A stretch of 15,107 nt of DNA from Funneliformis mosseae (taxonomy: Eukaryota > Glomeromycota > Glomeromycetes > Glomerales > Glomeraceae): positions 1 through 15,107 of the forward strand of contig CAJVPP010002372.1 in the NCBI GenBank assembly GCA_910592005.1, in the 5' to 3' direction. Each line of letters begins with the position of its first letter. Position 1 is the first letter of the stretch. Of the stretch, positions 1 to 9,187 are shown piece after piece. The position numbers and the translations under genes are program-made. The notes beneath the pieces are model-generated. The model saw nothing but the letters and a program-made list of their open reading frames with translations. It searched no databases and was not told the DNA's origin.

Positions 1-783
1 GTGATCATGTATTGTGTTATATTATATTTCTGAAAAATTTAAGGGGTAGTTATATAATAATTTTGGATGATCTCGGGTGGTTGGATACTTATGACCACTA
101 CTGTAGATGAGCTTCATATAACTATAAAAAGTCGAGCTCATTATAAAACTATAATTTTTTTTTTAAAAAAAAAGCATTATATATGTCATTTTTGTTGACT
201 ATAGTATGTCGTATACTATTTTAAGCAGTTTAGTTTGATAATTTTCAGTTATGATTTTTGAGTCTTATATGATTTTAATGATATTACGATAAGCAATACT
301 AAGCAAATTAAACAAAAATTTGATCTGATTAAATAATAGAATGAAGTGTTAAAAGAAAATGAATATTATGAAAACTTACATGTCAACTAGCCAGTACATT
401 TTTTCCAGTAATCACCAACTAAGGGATCACAAGATCGTATGATTATGGTATTGTAGTTGGTTGTATCATATACTAACATATATACTATACGAGTCGCAGC
501 ATCTTATTAATTTTTTAGGTTAGGATTGGATTTAATTAAAATTAAAAATAATTTTTAATAATTTTGTAATTTCGTAATTTAAATAAAGAATTTATTTAAC
601 AGATTTAATTTGTCACTTTGGATTTTGGCAAATTGTTTCATTTTTTTCTCTGATATTTCATTGTTCTATTTATTTTATACTTGACCGTTCAGTTTAATAC
701 AACGTACTGTACATGCTAAATCATGCATACTGTATCTTAAGTTAAATAAATACTATCACTATCCTCCTTTTGTTTAATTTCGT
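1..783. other. AT-rich stretch without a gene
   Basis: There is no open reading frame of useful length and no recognisable coding remnant on either strand. The stretch is AT-rich with short A and T runs. It lies beyond the 3' end of the Helitron pseudogene, so the element's 3' terminus (expected to end in CTRR after a short hairpin, on the minus strand) may lie here. I could not identify that terminus with confidence. Confidence 0.6.
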
Positions 784-1485
784 CTAATTGAATTGTGTGA
801 GAAGTTGCGAAAATGTATGAAGGTCTGCCTCCGAAATGGTAGCCAACCTTTGGTATTCCAGAATAATGTCAGGATCGGTCATGAAAGCCGACCTGTCAAG
901 ATGAGATATCTCAACATTATCCCAAGTAGAGCATCTGCTAAGCGCAACATAGGCTGACCAGGAGCAAAGATATTTCCATCTAACGCGAGAGAGACCCTTA
1001 GTAGAGTTAACCCTTGGGTTTTGTGAACTGTCAAGGCGAATGAATTCTGTAGCGGAAGCTGAGAACGGAAACAGTTGTTTCTATTTATGTTAAAGTAATG
1101 AGTATGCTTGTTGATATCGACATCAACTATAGAACCTCGAACTGAAAAAGCAACACAAACACACTCATTTAGCACATCCACATCTATGATCACACCTACA
1201 GTTCTGTTACATATACCTTGATCAATCAATAAATTATTGAGGTACATGACACAGACTTCTAGTTGTAAACGCACACTCAAGGGAAGGTTTATTTTTGTTT
1301 TAAACATCTTGTCAGATAAAGAGGAAGCCCAATCTGCAGAACCAACATAGTCTGACGCCTGTGAAATGTGAAAATGATCATGTAAAACAAAAAGCATGTT
1401 GTAAATCATCCTGTTGATCTGTTGCGCATTTTCCTTAAAATCTACAATGTTTGTAATATTGAAAGTACGTCGATCACAGGTGAGA
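784..1485 (-). pseudogene. Helitron helicase, C-terminal part (PIF1-type)
   Basis: This is the C-terminal half of the PIF1-type helicase. In the frame open from about 1485 to 879, the stretch YLNNLLIDQGICNRTVGVI and the late helicase motif FALTVHKTQGLTL are visible. The frame is then lost just after APGQ, near 953-955. The next frame continues as AYVALSRCSTWDNVEIS, the last conserved helicase motif with its Arg, and runs to TAG at 784-786. The frame change fits loss of one base in a Gln-Ala-Tyr codon run. Upstream, this frame overlaps the end of the N-terminal helicase piece at about 1474-1485, marking a second frameshift. Motif content is well preserved, so decay is fairly recent or this part was protected longest. 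Confidence 0.9.
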
Positions 1486-2247
1486 CAAGAATTGTGAATG
1501 TCGTTGCTGTAATATATTCCAGGTATTTTCTGAGATATCGCCCATATGAATTTCTTCCAACATGCGAAAAAATCTTATGTCTGCCTGTTGACGTTGTGGA
1601 ATCTTTAGGAAAAGAGGATAGAATAAAGACCAGACAGCAGCTCGAAATATATGTTGTCCAGTCACAGGAGGAAGTTGGGCGAGGTCACCAACCACTATAA
1701 TGTTTATACCACCAAAGGCAATAGCATTACTATGAAGAAACGCAAAGATACCAGAAACAAAGTCAAACAGTTCTGCGAAAGTCATGGAAATCTCATCGAT
1801 GATGAGGGTATCCACAGTTTTCAGAAGGTTTTTTAATTCCTCGTTATAGAAAGCACGTGTGTAAAAACCTCTCAGAGATGATACGATACGTAATTTCGAA
1901 TGGATCGTTTTCCCACCTATGTTTTGAGCGGCCACTCCAGTTGGGGCCAGCAGGAAGTATTTTGAACATCTCTGATTAAGCATGTTAATAATTAAATTAA
2001 TAACGTAAAATTTTTCCGTGCCTCCCGATCCCGTGATAAAGTAGTAGGGCCATTTTATTCTATCGTTCTTTCCCATATACATGGAAATGGTCAATAAGAC
2101 ATAGTACTGATCTTGGGGTAATTCAAGCATAGCCGTTTCAGGAAAAACATGTGGAAGAATTTTCAAGCTCTCCATCTGAATTTGGATGATATGTGAAAGG
2201 TTCGCAGGAAGTTGTTGGTGTAAAGTTTCCAATAATCTGTTCAGCAT
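1474..2247 (-). pseudogene. Helitron helicase, N-terminal ATPase part (PIF1-type)
   Basis: This 257-residue open frame carries the ATPase core of a PIF1-type helicase. A degenerate Walker A lies at residues 73-80, motif Ia (APTGVAAQNIGGKTIHS) at 101-117, Walker B (LIIDEISM) at 148-155 and motif III (GDLAQLPPV) at 187-195. The family Walker A ends G-K-S/T. Here the glycine before the lysine is Glu (GAA) and the residue after it is Phe (TTT), at bases 2008-2031. Each is one transition from the expected Gly and Ser codons. ATP binding should be lost even though the frame is open. The frame ends at about 1474, and the helicase continues in another frame just before that point. Confidence 0.92.
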
Positions 2248-2299
2248 TTCTGAAAATTAGGTATTAAAATGATTTATCCGAGATTGTTGTGTGGTTGTG

Positions 2300-2438
2300 A
2301 TGTTATTTTGTAGGTCATTTAGGAAATTAGGAAATAACAATAAAAACTTATTATGGTAAATCTCCCTTTCACGATATAGTCTGATTCGCTTCTCGCAGGA
2401 ATATTCAAAAGTAACTCTTGATAAAAGTAGAGCTCTCC
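2300..2438 (-). pseudogene. Helitron linker fragment between Rep and helicase
   Basis: A short frame reading GELYFYQELLLNIPARSESD lies between the Rep-side and helicase-side pieces. The pattern of Tyr-Phe-Tyr followed by a Leu-rich stretch and a Pro-Ala-Arg turn is what I recall for the region just before the helicase in this Helitron protein type. Its position and order fit. The flanking bases from 2250 to 2300 and from 2439 to 2522 are too degraded to read. Confidence 0.6.
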
Positions 2439-2522
2439 GTCCTCTAATTTAAGGAATCAGTATCTTGTCAATATATCTTTTGCTCATTTCACTACATAAT
2501 TGTTCAGAAGATCATGAAAGAT

Positions 2523-3190
2523 CTAACGCGACGTGGTTTGAGGATGAGATGGAATGATGGAGTATCTTTCATAATACTGAGGGTAAGTGAGATTCTCAAA
2601 TTCAGGAAGACGCGGACGTGCAAGATATTTCATGATAGTGTCATCATAATAAAGGTTTTCCTCGTTTTCATCTAGCATATAGATGGGAAGTATTGCACGT
2701 GAGCGGGTAGGAGGAGGTTCAGTAGTAATGAACTTCACAGTGGCTGAAGAATTACAGATCAAATGGTCCAGGAGTAAGAACATGAGCTCCATCGCATCAA
2801 GACGACATGTAACAATGTGTTCTCTCAGCAGGTTATTTTCACAGATGTTAAACACGTGCGATAGTTCTCTCTTGGTAATGTATTTCATTATGTAGTGAGC
2901 AAATCTCTTATCCATTATGTATTGAGCGTTCATATACGCATTTCAGATTAAGAGAATGGCCGGATGATAGGGAACGACCCACTTATCAGCCTTAGTCAAA
3001 CACCTATAAATATAACGGGAGTTACCTTCTTCATAATGTGTCATTTTACTAAAAGGTCGCAGAAATCCTTTCTTGCAAGTGTGACTCAGTGGTGCTGGAT
3101 CTTGGCATTTTCCATTACAGGTATGAATCTGATTGGCGATGACAGCAACATAGAGTTCAGATTCGTGTACGGGATCTGCATTATAGATCA
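2523..3190 (-). pseudogene. Helitron Rep Tyr region and downstream domain
   Basis: One frame runs from about 3190 to 2523 and is interrupted only by TGA at 2943-2945. It contains a Cys/His-rich stretch (QIHTCNGKCQDPAPLSHTCKK), then YRCLTKADKWVVPYHPAILLI, the stop, and then a Tyr motif, HYIMKYITKRE. That motif matches the Y-x-x-K-Y signature expected for the Rep nuclease, with both tyrosines kept. A conserved-looking stretch follows: MELMFLLLDHLICNSSATVKF, then RAILPIYML, and FENLTYPQYYERYSI. The TGA sits where Trp would be expected after Leu-Leu-Ile, a TGG to TGA change. At its upstream end, near 3190, this frame takes over from the HUH frame, implying an indel. Confidence 0.85.
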
Positions 3191-3280
3191 AATTACATCA
3201 TTTGTAATCATAGTTTCGATGGTATTGATTGTCCAGTAACAACTGTACGTATGTGCTGCACCTTGATTTTGAAAGGTGTG
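3188..3280 (-). pseudogene. Helitron Rep HUH motif, mutated
   Basis: A short frame reads HTFQNQGAAHTYSCYWT. The Helitron Rep HUH signature in this context is F-Q-x-R-G-x-x-H-T-H-G-C-Y-W. Here the second metal-binding His is Tyr (TAC) and the following Gly is Ser (AGT), at bases 3242-3253. Both differ from the expected codons by a single C to T or G to A change. The nuclease would be unable to bind its metal normally. The frame closes at TGA 3188-3190 and differs from the frames on both sides, so indels flank it. Confidence 0.8.
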
Positions 3281-3521
3281 ATTTTTTATATAATTCTTTT
3301 TTTAACGATTGAAATCTGTGCATAAAATAATTCGCACAATGAAAAGGTCTATTTGTAGGCAAGGTATTGCCATTATCACTAGCAGATAAAATATCACGCA
3401 GATGAGTCCATCGGTTCTCAGCCATACTGAGTGTTATGAATAAGGTTAGAAGGCCATTTTTTTGTAACATTGCGTTTAGATGGAGTTACTTCTGCTAGAA
3501 GTATGTGTTCCCGTTTACACA
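3281..3521 (-). pseudogene. Helitron Rep N-terminal core fragment
   Basis: The frame reads NGNTYF, TAG, QK, TAA, LHLNAMLQKNG, and continues as LLTLFITLSMAENRWTHLRD, the well-conserved opening strand of the Helitron helicase-like/Rep domain (a Phe-Ile-Thr core followed by Trp). Stops lie at 3495-3497 and 3486-3488. The segment then reads RPFHCANYFMHRFQSLKKE before the frame slips near 3280 into the HUH frame. The methionine at 3470 is internal to the ancestral protein, so it should not be taken as a gene start. Confidence 0.85.
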
Positions 3522-3562
3522 AAGGTTAGTATGGGAAATGTCAGATTTTTATTAATGATATT

Positions 3563-4051
3563 TCATGAAGTGTAGGCACTAAGTTGGAGTAGATTTCTGG
3601 CGGAAGAGAGATTTGCCATATGACCAAAGTCCAATTGAGATTGGCGTATGAGACGTTGGGTGTTTTGATGATGCCTCAATTTTTCTAGCTGAAGGTAGAA
3701 CCAGAAAGGCCAGTGGTAGTGTAACCTCCATTATGGATCTATATTCATAAGGCGTAATTTGATATACTTACCATAGGTCTCATCACGAGTTTCACCAGAA
3801 GACTGGCCTGTTAGTACATCATGAAAATGTTTTCCATCTGTGAACAGATCAGGGAAAAGTAGAGGTTCCAAATTAGGGTCATACGTAAAGATTGGTATAC
3901 GTAAGTTCTCACTCTCCTGAACGAAACCCACCATCAATCTCATATAGTGGAGGTCTTTATTATAAATTTCATCAGAAAAGTTGTAGTTTGGTATGATAAT
4001 CTCTTGGGAGTCGACTGGAGGTGTATCATCAGTACCAGTGTCAAGATGCAT
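3563..4051 (-). pseudogene. Helitron N-terminal domain fragment
   Basis: One frame runs from 4051 to TGA 3563-3565 with a single internal TAA at 3731-3733. It contains IPIFTYDPNLEPLLFPDLF, then ETRDETYGKYIKLRLMNIDP, the TAA, then RLHYHWPFWFYLQLEKLRHH. This is the characteristic stretch of the Helitron N-domain in which an LFPDLFPxG motif precedes a Trp-Pro-Phe-Trp motif about 50 residues later. The segment beyond 3563 is in a different frame and poorly preserved until about 3521. Confidence 0.85.
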
Positions 4052-4156
4052 AGCTGTTAGAAAAGGACCGTTTGTGTTCTGTCTTTGGTTTGAGGATAGT
4101 ATTCCAGTAAATGGTCAGATGTAAGGATTGTTATGTGATAACTAAACAGCAGCTCG

Positions 4157-4696
4157 TTATATAGTCTCATCATGAATTGGGTGAACAGGAGGTTGATTAT
4201 TATTATCATTATTGTTATTGTTGTTTGGTTCTAGGAAAGCACCTAAGGTCCCAGAGTAAAAAGCATGTGCTCTAACATTTCGTGAATAATTCATTTCACT
4301 GATCAAACTTCTATATTCTGAATATGGGTTACTGTTGGAAGTTCTTCCCAAGAAACAGTGTAAATAAACGGGTAATAAATGTTTTCTCTTATAAAGTAGA
4401 ACTGATCTGATCTCATCCGGTATAGAAGAAAGGTGAGAAAAGGTGTATCTCGTTGAAGGTTTCTTACAAGAATCGCATGTAGGAATTCTCAGATTAGAGA
4501 TCCTGTTTATATTAGGGTTGAAGGACAAAGTAACTCCTGGTACATGCTGTTCCAAGAGATAAGTAATCAAAGGGTTATAGATTATTCAAGAAGCCTTTTC
4601 AGGATATAAGAGTTTTCTGCAGTATATGCAGGCAATTCGAGGCCATTGGGTTAAGATATTGTTCTGGAATCTGTGATCAGGGATGGAAAAAAACAT
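4157..4696 (-). pseudogene. Helitron protein N-terminus, Cys-rich
   Basis: The frame can be followed from ATG at 4696 through TGA at 4586-4588 to the stop at 4157. Two Cys pairs, CIYC and CDSC, about 50 residues apart could form a zinc-binding unit. Between and after them come YPEKAS, the stop, GVTLSFNPNINRI, IPDEIRSVLLYKRKHLLPVY and NYSRNVRAHAFYSGTLGAFL. The TGA falls where Trp would be expected. A run of Asn codons follows at 4193-4227. The start at 4696 is only the most upstream in-frame ATG; the real start of the ancestral gene is unknown. Confidence 0.75.
4193..4227 (-). repeat. AAT/AAC triplet microsatellite encoding poly-Asn
   Basis: The minus strand carries a run of AAC and AAT codons with one GAT, giving an Asn-rich tract near the end of the Cys-rich Helitron N-terminal piece. 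This is simple-sequence expansion inside the coding remnant. Confidence 0.85.
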
Positions 4697-5018
4697 GTTT
4701 AGGTTTAAGATGAAGTTTAATGTTTTTATAATGTTTTTTTTAATTTAATATTGTGTAATAATAACATTCAGATCGTTCAAGCAATCTTGGTAAAGTACTT
4801 CTAGAATTCCTAATTTATATTAATTTAAGTTTTATTTTTTATTTTATTTTATTTTAATTTAATTTATTTAATTTTTTTAAACATATTTTAATAACTTAAA
4901 TTAATCAAAATCGAAATACTATAAGTCTATAATATAGTTATTATATTGTACAGGATGATTATGCTAAAATAAAAATGAACGAACAAAAAATGTCATGTCT
5001 TGAATCACGTGTTATCCT
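4697..5018. other. A/T simple-sequence spacer
   Basis: This stretch is almost entirely A and T, with runs such as TTTTATTTTATTTTATTTTA and TTTAATTTAATTTATTTAA around 4830-4885. No gene or structured element is visible. The Helitron 5' end may lie at or near this stretch, but no TC terminus could be chosen over others. Confidence 0.65.
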
Positions 5019-5255
5019 TTACCTGTCGTATAGGTTCTGCAATTTAGTACAGGGCTTCCAGTGCGTTAAGTACGATATTAGTGGTAGTGGTTGTATTTGA
5101 CGATTGTCGGCTAGAGTTAATGGTAATACAGGATTAAGATCATCTGCATGTAACGTGATGTCATTTGATAGATTAACTAATGTCTCATATTCATTATCAA
5201 ATGTGAAAATATTACAAATTTGATGAGCTATTTCTTCGTGAAGAGTGAGGGAATC
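5019..5255 (-). pseudogene. Orphan coding fragment, 78 codons, family unknown
   Basis: The minus strand is open from just inside TGA 5256-5258 to TAA 5019-5021 and has no ATG, so it is too short for a normal gene call. The translation has ordinary protein composition in contrast to its A/T surroundings, for example HEEIAHQICNIFTFDNEYET, LHADDLNPVLPLTLADN and SYLTHWKPCTKLQNLYDR. It looks like an internal or C-terminal exon of a lost gene. An AG lies upstream, but I cannot prove a splice site. It could be a fragment from the upstream end of the Helitron or of an unrelated gene. I do not recognise the family. Confidence 0.45.
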
Positions 5256-5680
5256 TCACATCATTTTTATTTTATAAGAAAAAAAAACAAAAAGGAAAGT
5301 AATAACTGAATATGTTGATTATTCTTTAACATTTTTGCAAGAAAGAAAAATATATTAAAATATAGTTTCAGAAGTACAGTATATTTACTTTTAATTAGTT
5401 GTATACTTTTTTTTGTACATTCCGTTTATTTATAGAGATAAAGTGGTATTAGAAAAAATTTGGAAGGTTTTTTTTTTTTTTTTTATTACTTATTATTTTA
5501 GGTAATCAGATTTTATTTTGTTTGATTCATTTTTAATAAAAATAAAATATAAAATAAAAAATAACTTCATATTTCAGAAATCAGAGTAATACTAAAATTT
5601 TATTTTAAAGAATAAATAATAAAAATAAAAATTAGAGTTTGATTTTAAAATAAACTAAACGTAACCTTTCAATTCTGATC
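5256..5680. other. A/T-rich spacer with poly-T tract
   Basis: No gene is visible. The stretch holds A/T runs, including about 17 consecutive T at 5468-5484 and AATAAAATAAAA-type simple sequence around 5535-5640. Confidence 0.65.
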
Positions 5681-6327
5681 TTATTTGTCAGTAACATTGG
5701 TAGCATCGGTAGCATCAGTCCCAGCATTAGTGGTAGCTTCAGTCATTTCAGCTGGAATAGGATTTGATTCCAGAGCTTCTGAGAGACGAGTCCTGATTGA
5801 ACCTATCTGTGCTAACGTCGTTCGACCTCTTTTTGATCTAAGGATCATGCCTCATAGAATATGATTGGACCTGCTATTACTGCTGCTATTACCTTACAAC
5901 TACAGTAGATTTAGACCGCTTTGGTTATTTTTAGCAGCACTGTTGCGAGTGGATATCATTGATATGTCCTCAAGCCTCACTACATGTTTTCTGGATGTCT
6001 TTTCTTCTTGTGTAAGCTGATCGTAAATGGGCAACTCATAAGTAATTAGGCCTACCAACATAACCATAGTCGACCTCACCATCGTCTGATTAATGGCATT
6101 CATCTTGTTTGCTAGATACCTCATATTCAGATCATAGGTCACATCCACCTAAAATTCCCGGGTTCCCTTTCTCCTAAATTTTCTTCAACGTAGAATTCCA
6201 GGTGGTGCTTTTCATCAATATTTTTGACAGTCTTAGTTGTAATACCGATGACCATGATACTGATTCCTACCAACGGCATTATGTCAAAATTCAGGTTTTC
6301 TAAGACCTTGATGGATGTGGCATTCAT

Positions 6328-6426
6328 CTTAAAAGAAGCGGAAAAGATGAATAGTTTTTGAAAATTTAATTTAAGATAAGAAAGGAAAAGAAAGGAAAGG
6401 AAAGGAAATAAACTTATCATACATAC
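6328..6426 (-). other. Intron of 99 bases without stop codons
   Basis: The donor is TCG|GTATGT and the acceptor is CTTCTTTTAAG|ATGAATGCC, with a strong pyrimidine run before the acceptor. The length is divisible by three and holds no in-frame stop, so exon 1 reads straight into exon 2 in one open frame. The hydrophobic Phe/Leu-rich translation of this part (SLFPFLSFLFLSYLKLNF) is best explained as intron and not as a membrane segment. Confidence 0.75.
6376..6409 (+). repeat. GGAAA microsatellite inside the intron
   Basis: Plus-strand AAAGG/GGAAA pentamer repeats lie within the intron. On the coding (minus) strand they form the pyrimidine-rich CCTTT tract between donor and acceptor. Confidence 0.85.
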
Positions 6427-6675
6427 CGAATACCACCCTGCATATGCGATAAATTTGCCCCTTAAAAAGATCACATCCCCTGTGTCAAACTCCTCGATCT
6501 GGGTTTCAATATCCCAGTCTGAAGAGATGAACGCCTTGATTCTTAAGTAAATTACCTTCGTTAGATCATTATTTGATAATCTTGATACAGCTGTAATCTC
6601 TTTGACAGTGAAGTCTTGTATAAGACATTTTGTGGATTCGTGAACATAAGCAATGGTAGTGAATTTCACAAGCAT

Positions 6676-8710
6676 TTTTTTTTTTTTTTAATAAAAAGTA
6701 ATAATTTTTTATTTTTTTTTTTAAATTTTAAATTTTAATTTAATTTAAATTAAAAAAAAATTAAATTTAATAGGTAACCAAAAAGTACCCTTTTTTATAT
6801 CTTCTTTCACAAACATGTTTCTTTTTTTTTTCTTCATTAAAAGAAAACCCAAGCCCGAACAAAGCCAATTCATTCATTTACAATATGTTTACAATATGAA
6901 TTTTAACAATATTATATTCTTTGTCATATAACGTGAAATTCAACTCCATGATATCTCGAAAATGAATAAAAAACTAAGCCAAGATAAATTACAACAATAT
7001 TCTTTATTGTTTGTATAGTGTGATAAAAAAATATAGAACATACTTTCAAAAGTTAATTTTACTATTTTAAGAAGTTCTAATCTCGAGACAATTTTCTTTT
7101 AAAGGAAACAGTACTTTACAGAATAAGAAACGGTCCGTAATTTGCCTTCGCCATAGTTCTCTTTTGGGCGAAAGAAATAATTTAATTATATTAAAAAATA
7201 TTATATCATGAGAATTTATATCATAAGAAAAAGTAATGGAGGCAAAGTTTTTTTTTTTATTTTTTTTATATCTATACGTTTTGTGTTTAAATTATATCAT
7301 GTTACATCATATTTAATTACGAAAAACGTTTTAGTCATTTTACACCAATATTTAAAAAAAACCTAAAATAGCAACTGATGACTGATAAGATAAGTCACCT
7401 AGCCACCTAAAAAAAAAAATAATCACAATTTTAGTTTAGCTTAATAAATGATAATTTAACAAACAAAAAATTAAAATAAGCCACCAAAGCTAAAACGTAT
7501 TCATTTACTAGTTTTGGAAATTAATAAATCATATTCAAGCTAATGAAATGACAAGTCACTACAAAATAAAATGCATATATACAACCCACGTTCGCAAGGA
7601 GGGTGGGTGGGGTGTCATAATCCATAATCTGAAATCTACTAACTATTGGTAATCGAGTGAGAAATCCTAATTGATTAGGATTAGTACTCTATACTACTAT
7701 TATTAAATTCGCAACCAAAATTGTGCAGATCGATTTAACCAAAAAAGAGTATCTTAGGCAAGTGTTTTGTTGATCTTAAAACGGGAACTTTGTAAGGATG
7801 ATTAATTTTTTGATATAAGAATACGAGACTTGTATTACTGTGTACAAAGACCGATTAGGAAAAAATATAAGTCTGTTTTCTATCTCACAATAAAATATGG
7901 ATTTCCAGGTCGAAATATTTAGATTCATCGCTAACTCATTTTTTATTTTTCCCAGCAGTTTCTAACCTTTCTATTGTAATAATATTATAAATTCTTTACA
8001 TTATACGTATTAGGAATTCACATAATATAGGAAGGTATATAATTGTGATTAGTGTTATAGTTTTAAAACCTATTTTGTTCAGTTTCTACCCCTTCACCGT
8101 ACGATATGACTTTTTTTATAATCCAAAGATGCATACCTTTACCAAAAAAAATTTCATTGACAATAAAAAAAAAACCTTATAATTTGTGTGAAACTTTTTA
8201 ATAAGAACTTTTATTATATTTGGATTATAGGCGCAAATTGTTTTTTTTAAAAAAAAGAATCTTGTACATTTTCGTCGATGATATCGTTGATGTGAGAGCT
8301 GAAGCGTTAATAAACAACCGGACTTCAATAATTTTTTTTAAACTGTGAATTCATAACGTTTATGCTTGGAAAAAATAGTACGATAGCTTGGAAAGTCAGA
8401 ATAAGAAAAAAAGTTGAATCTTACATCACAGAGCGTTACTGCACTTTATTGTTGCAAGTAAAATATGTTAGTCAAATACAGTCAATTGTACGACCACTCG
8501 CACTGATTTACCCAAATCTAAGACTTCATTAAAGTGAACTGAAATACACAGTCCACAATACTACAATTTACATTTCAAAAAAAGCTTAACTTTAATTAAC
8601 CTGAAACTTATTAGAAGAAAAACGATAGGAAAGGTTAACAGATTCTTGTATTGTGAATACAAGTATTCAGCAAGTAAATAAGCATGAAACAAAGAAAAGA
8701 TTCCACATTC
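6676..8710. other. AT-rich region without a supported gene
   Basis: No coding remnant stands up on either strand. The region starts with long T and A runs (6676-6770) and stays AT-rich. A minus-strand open frame at 8116-8328 is Lys/Phe-rich low-complexity sequence with no domain signal. A short GC-richer patch, including GGAGGGTGGGTGGGGTG, sits at about 7598-7614. A possible 31-codon frame on the minus strand near 8470-8565 (VHFNEVLDLGKSVRVVVQL) follows a TTTCAG and could be an exon scrap, but it is too short to call. Confidence 0.55.
7663..7682. repeat. Perfect 20-base palindrome
   Basis: AATCCTAATTGATTAGGATT reads as two perfect 9-base arms around a two-base centre. It could extrude as a hairpin or serve as a dimer-binding site. 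It is isolated and has no gene nearby that would explain it. Confidence 0.6.
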
Positions 8711-8935
8711 CTGCCGTCTACATGGCAGACAGGTAATATGGCCAACCTTTGCACACAGAATGTTTATCGCCTATATGGCAGGTAAGGTTATTCTAATGTG
8801 CACCTCTGTCGACTGATCAACTATATGCTAAATTAGCCGGCAGGTAATTGCAATAAGAAGGTTATTACCTACATGATAGATGATTGTCTCCCTTTACACT
8901 TTCAGTATGACCACCGTCTATATGATAGGCGCAGG
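8711..8935 (+). repeat. Degenerate tandem element with about 50-base spacing
   Basis: The core CTAYATGRYA-like motif occurs five times, starting at 8718 (CTACATGGCA), 8771 (CTATATGGCA), 8821 (CTATATGCTA), 8869 (CTACATGATA) and 8918 (CTATATGATA). Spacings are 53, 50, 48 and 49 bases. Several copies are preceded by CCGT or CGC, and three are followed by a GGCAGGTAA- or GACAGGTAA-like stretch. Some copies form small inverted repeats (CTGCC/GGCAG at 8711-8728; CTAT/ATAG at 8918-8928). The unit bodies between cores have diverged strongly, so this is an old minisatellite or a row of binding sites. The GC content is visibly higher than in the flanks. Confidence 0.5.
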
Positions 8936-9187
8936 ACGTATAGACCAAGACGAAAGATTTAGAAGCATAAAATTATCATAAAACAAACGTTTTAAATCAT
9001 TACTACGATACACAGTTCAATAATAACATAAGATCCTAGCAATTTGATTGGATCTACACGCATTTGAAATATCTTTTAAATATGTTAGGGAATAGGGAAA
9101 AGAAAAAAAATTTTTTCAATTGTTATTTCAACTTTTAACTATGTTCATATCTGAACTATGAGTAACAGGAAAGTATTCTAATTTAAG
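8936..9187. other. Spacer with possible lost exon
   Basis: Nothing certain is present. A short plus-strand frame near 9050-9095 (LDLHAFEISFKYVRE) might be an upstream exon of the gene remnant that follows, but it is too short and isolated to call. Confidence 0.4.

Larger units (their letters stand above)
784..4696 (-). pseudogene. Decayed Helitron Rep-helicase (whole element protein)
   Basis: Pieces of one long protein follow each other in the correct order on the minus strand: a Cys-rich N-terminus, a Helitron helicase-like N-domain, the Rep HUH region, the Rep Tyr region, a linker and a PIF1-type superfamily 1 helicase ending at TAG 784-786. Helitron proteins of this kind nick and transfer a single strand with the HUH/Tyr nuclease and unwind DNA with the 5'-3' helicase during rolling-circle transposition. 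This copy is dead. It has in-frame stops at 4586-4588, 3731-3733, 3495-3497, 3486-3488 and 2943-2945, and frame changes near 3540, 3280, 3190, 1482 and 954. The HUH and Walker A motifs are also degenerate. Neither terminus of the element (5' TC, 3' CTRR) was located. The family call is secure; the exact ends are not. Confidence 0.9.
5681..6675 (-). pseudogene. Broken two-exon gene, lineage-specific family
   Basis: Exon 1 runs from ATG 6675 to 6427 (83 codons) and exon 2 starts at 6327, with a 99-base intron between. Exon 1 includes STKCLIQDFTVKEITAVSRL and GDVIFLRGKFIAYAGWYS. Exon 2 includes NATSIKVLENLNFDIMPLVG, HLEFYVEENLGEREPGNF and MRYLANKMNAINQTMVRSTM. The frame slips near 6148, and stops follow at 5900-5902 (TAG), 5894-5896 (TAA) and 5852-5854 (TGA). 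The same frame then continues as RSKRGRTTLAQIGSIRTRLS and a Thr/Ala/Asp-rich tail to TAA 5681-5683. I recall similar proteins as an expanded family in Rhizophagus-type fungi. An OB-fold-like nucleic-acid role is possible but is a guess. The start is preceded by a poly-A tract (minus strand), so the true N-terminus could be truncated. Confidence 0.7.

Noticed and set aside
380..400. CTAG near 388 as the Helitron 3' terminus (CTRR, complement strand).
   Set aside because: CTRR is too short to be meaningful alone and no convincing 16-20-base hairpin sits at the required distance.
1422..1836. Plus-strand open frames over the helicase.
   Set aside because: They are antisense to clear PIF1-type motifs on the minus strand.
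7663..7682. CCTAA/TTAGG inside the palindrome as telomeric sequence.
   Set aside because: It is a single inverted copy, not a tandem TTAGGG run.
8116..8328. Minus-strand 70-codon frame.
   Set aside because: Low-complexity Lys/Phe/Leu sequence from A/T runs, with no domain, splice or context support.
8711..8935. About 50-base spacing of a short core, reminiscent of CRISPR repeat-spacer geometry.
   Set aside because: The core is only about 10 bases and variable, there is no conserved 25-35-base repeat, and the context is fungal.
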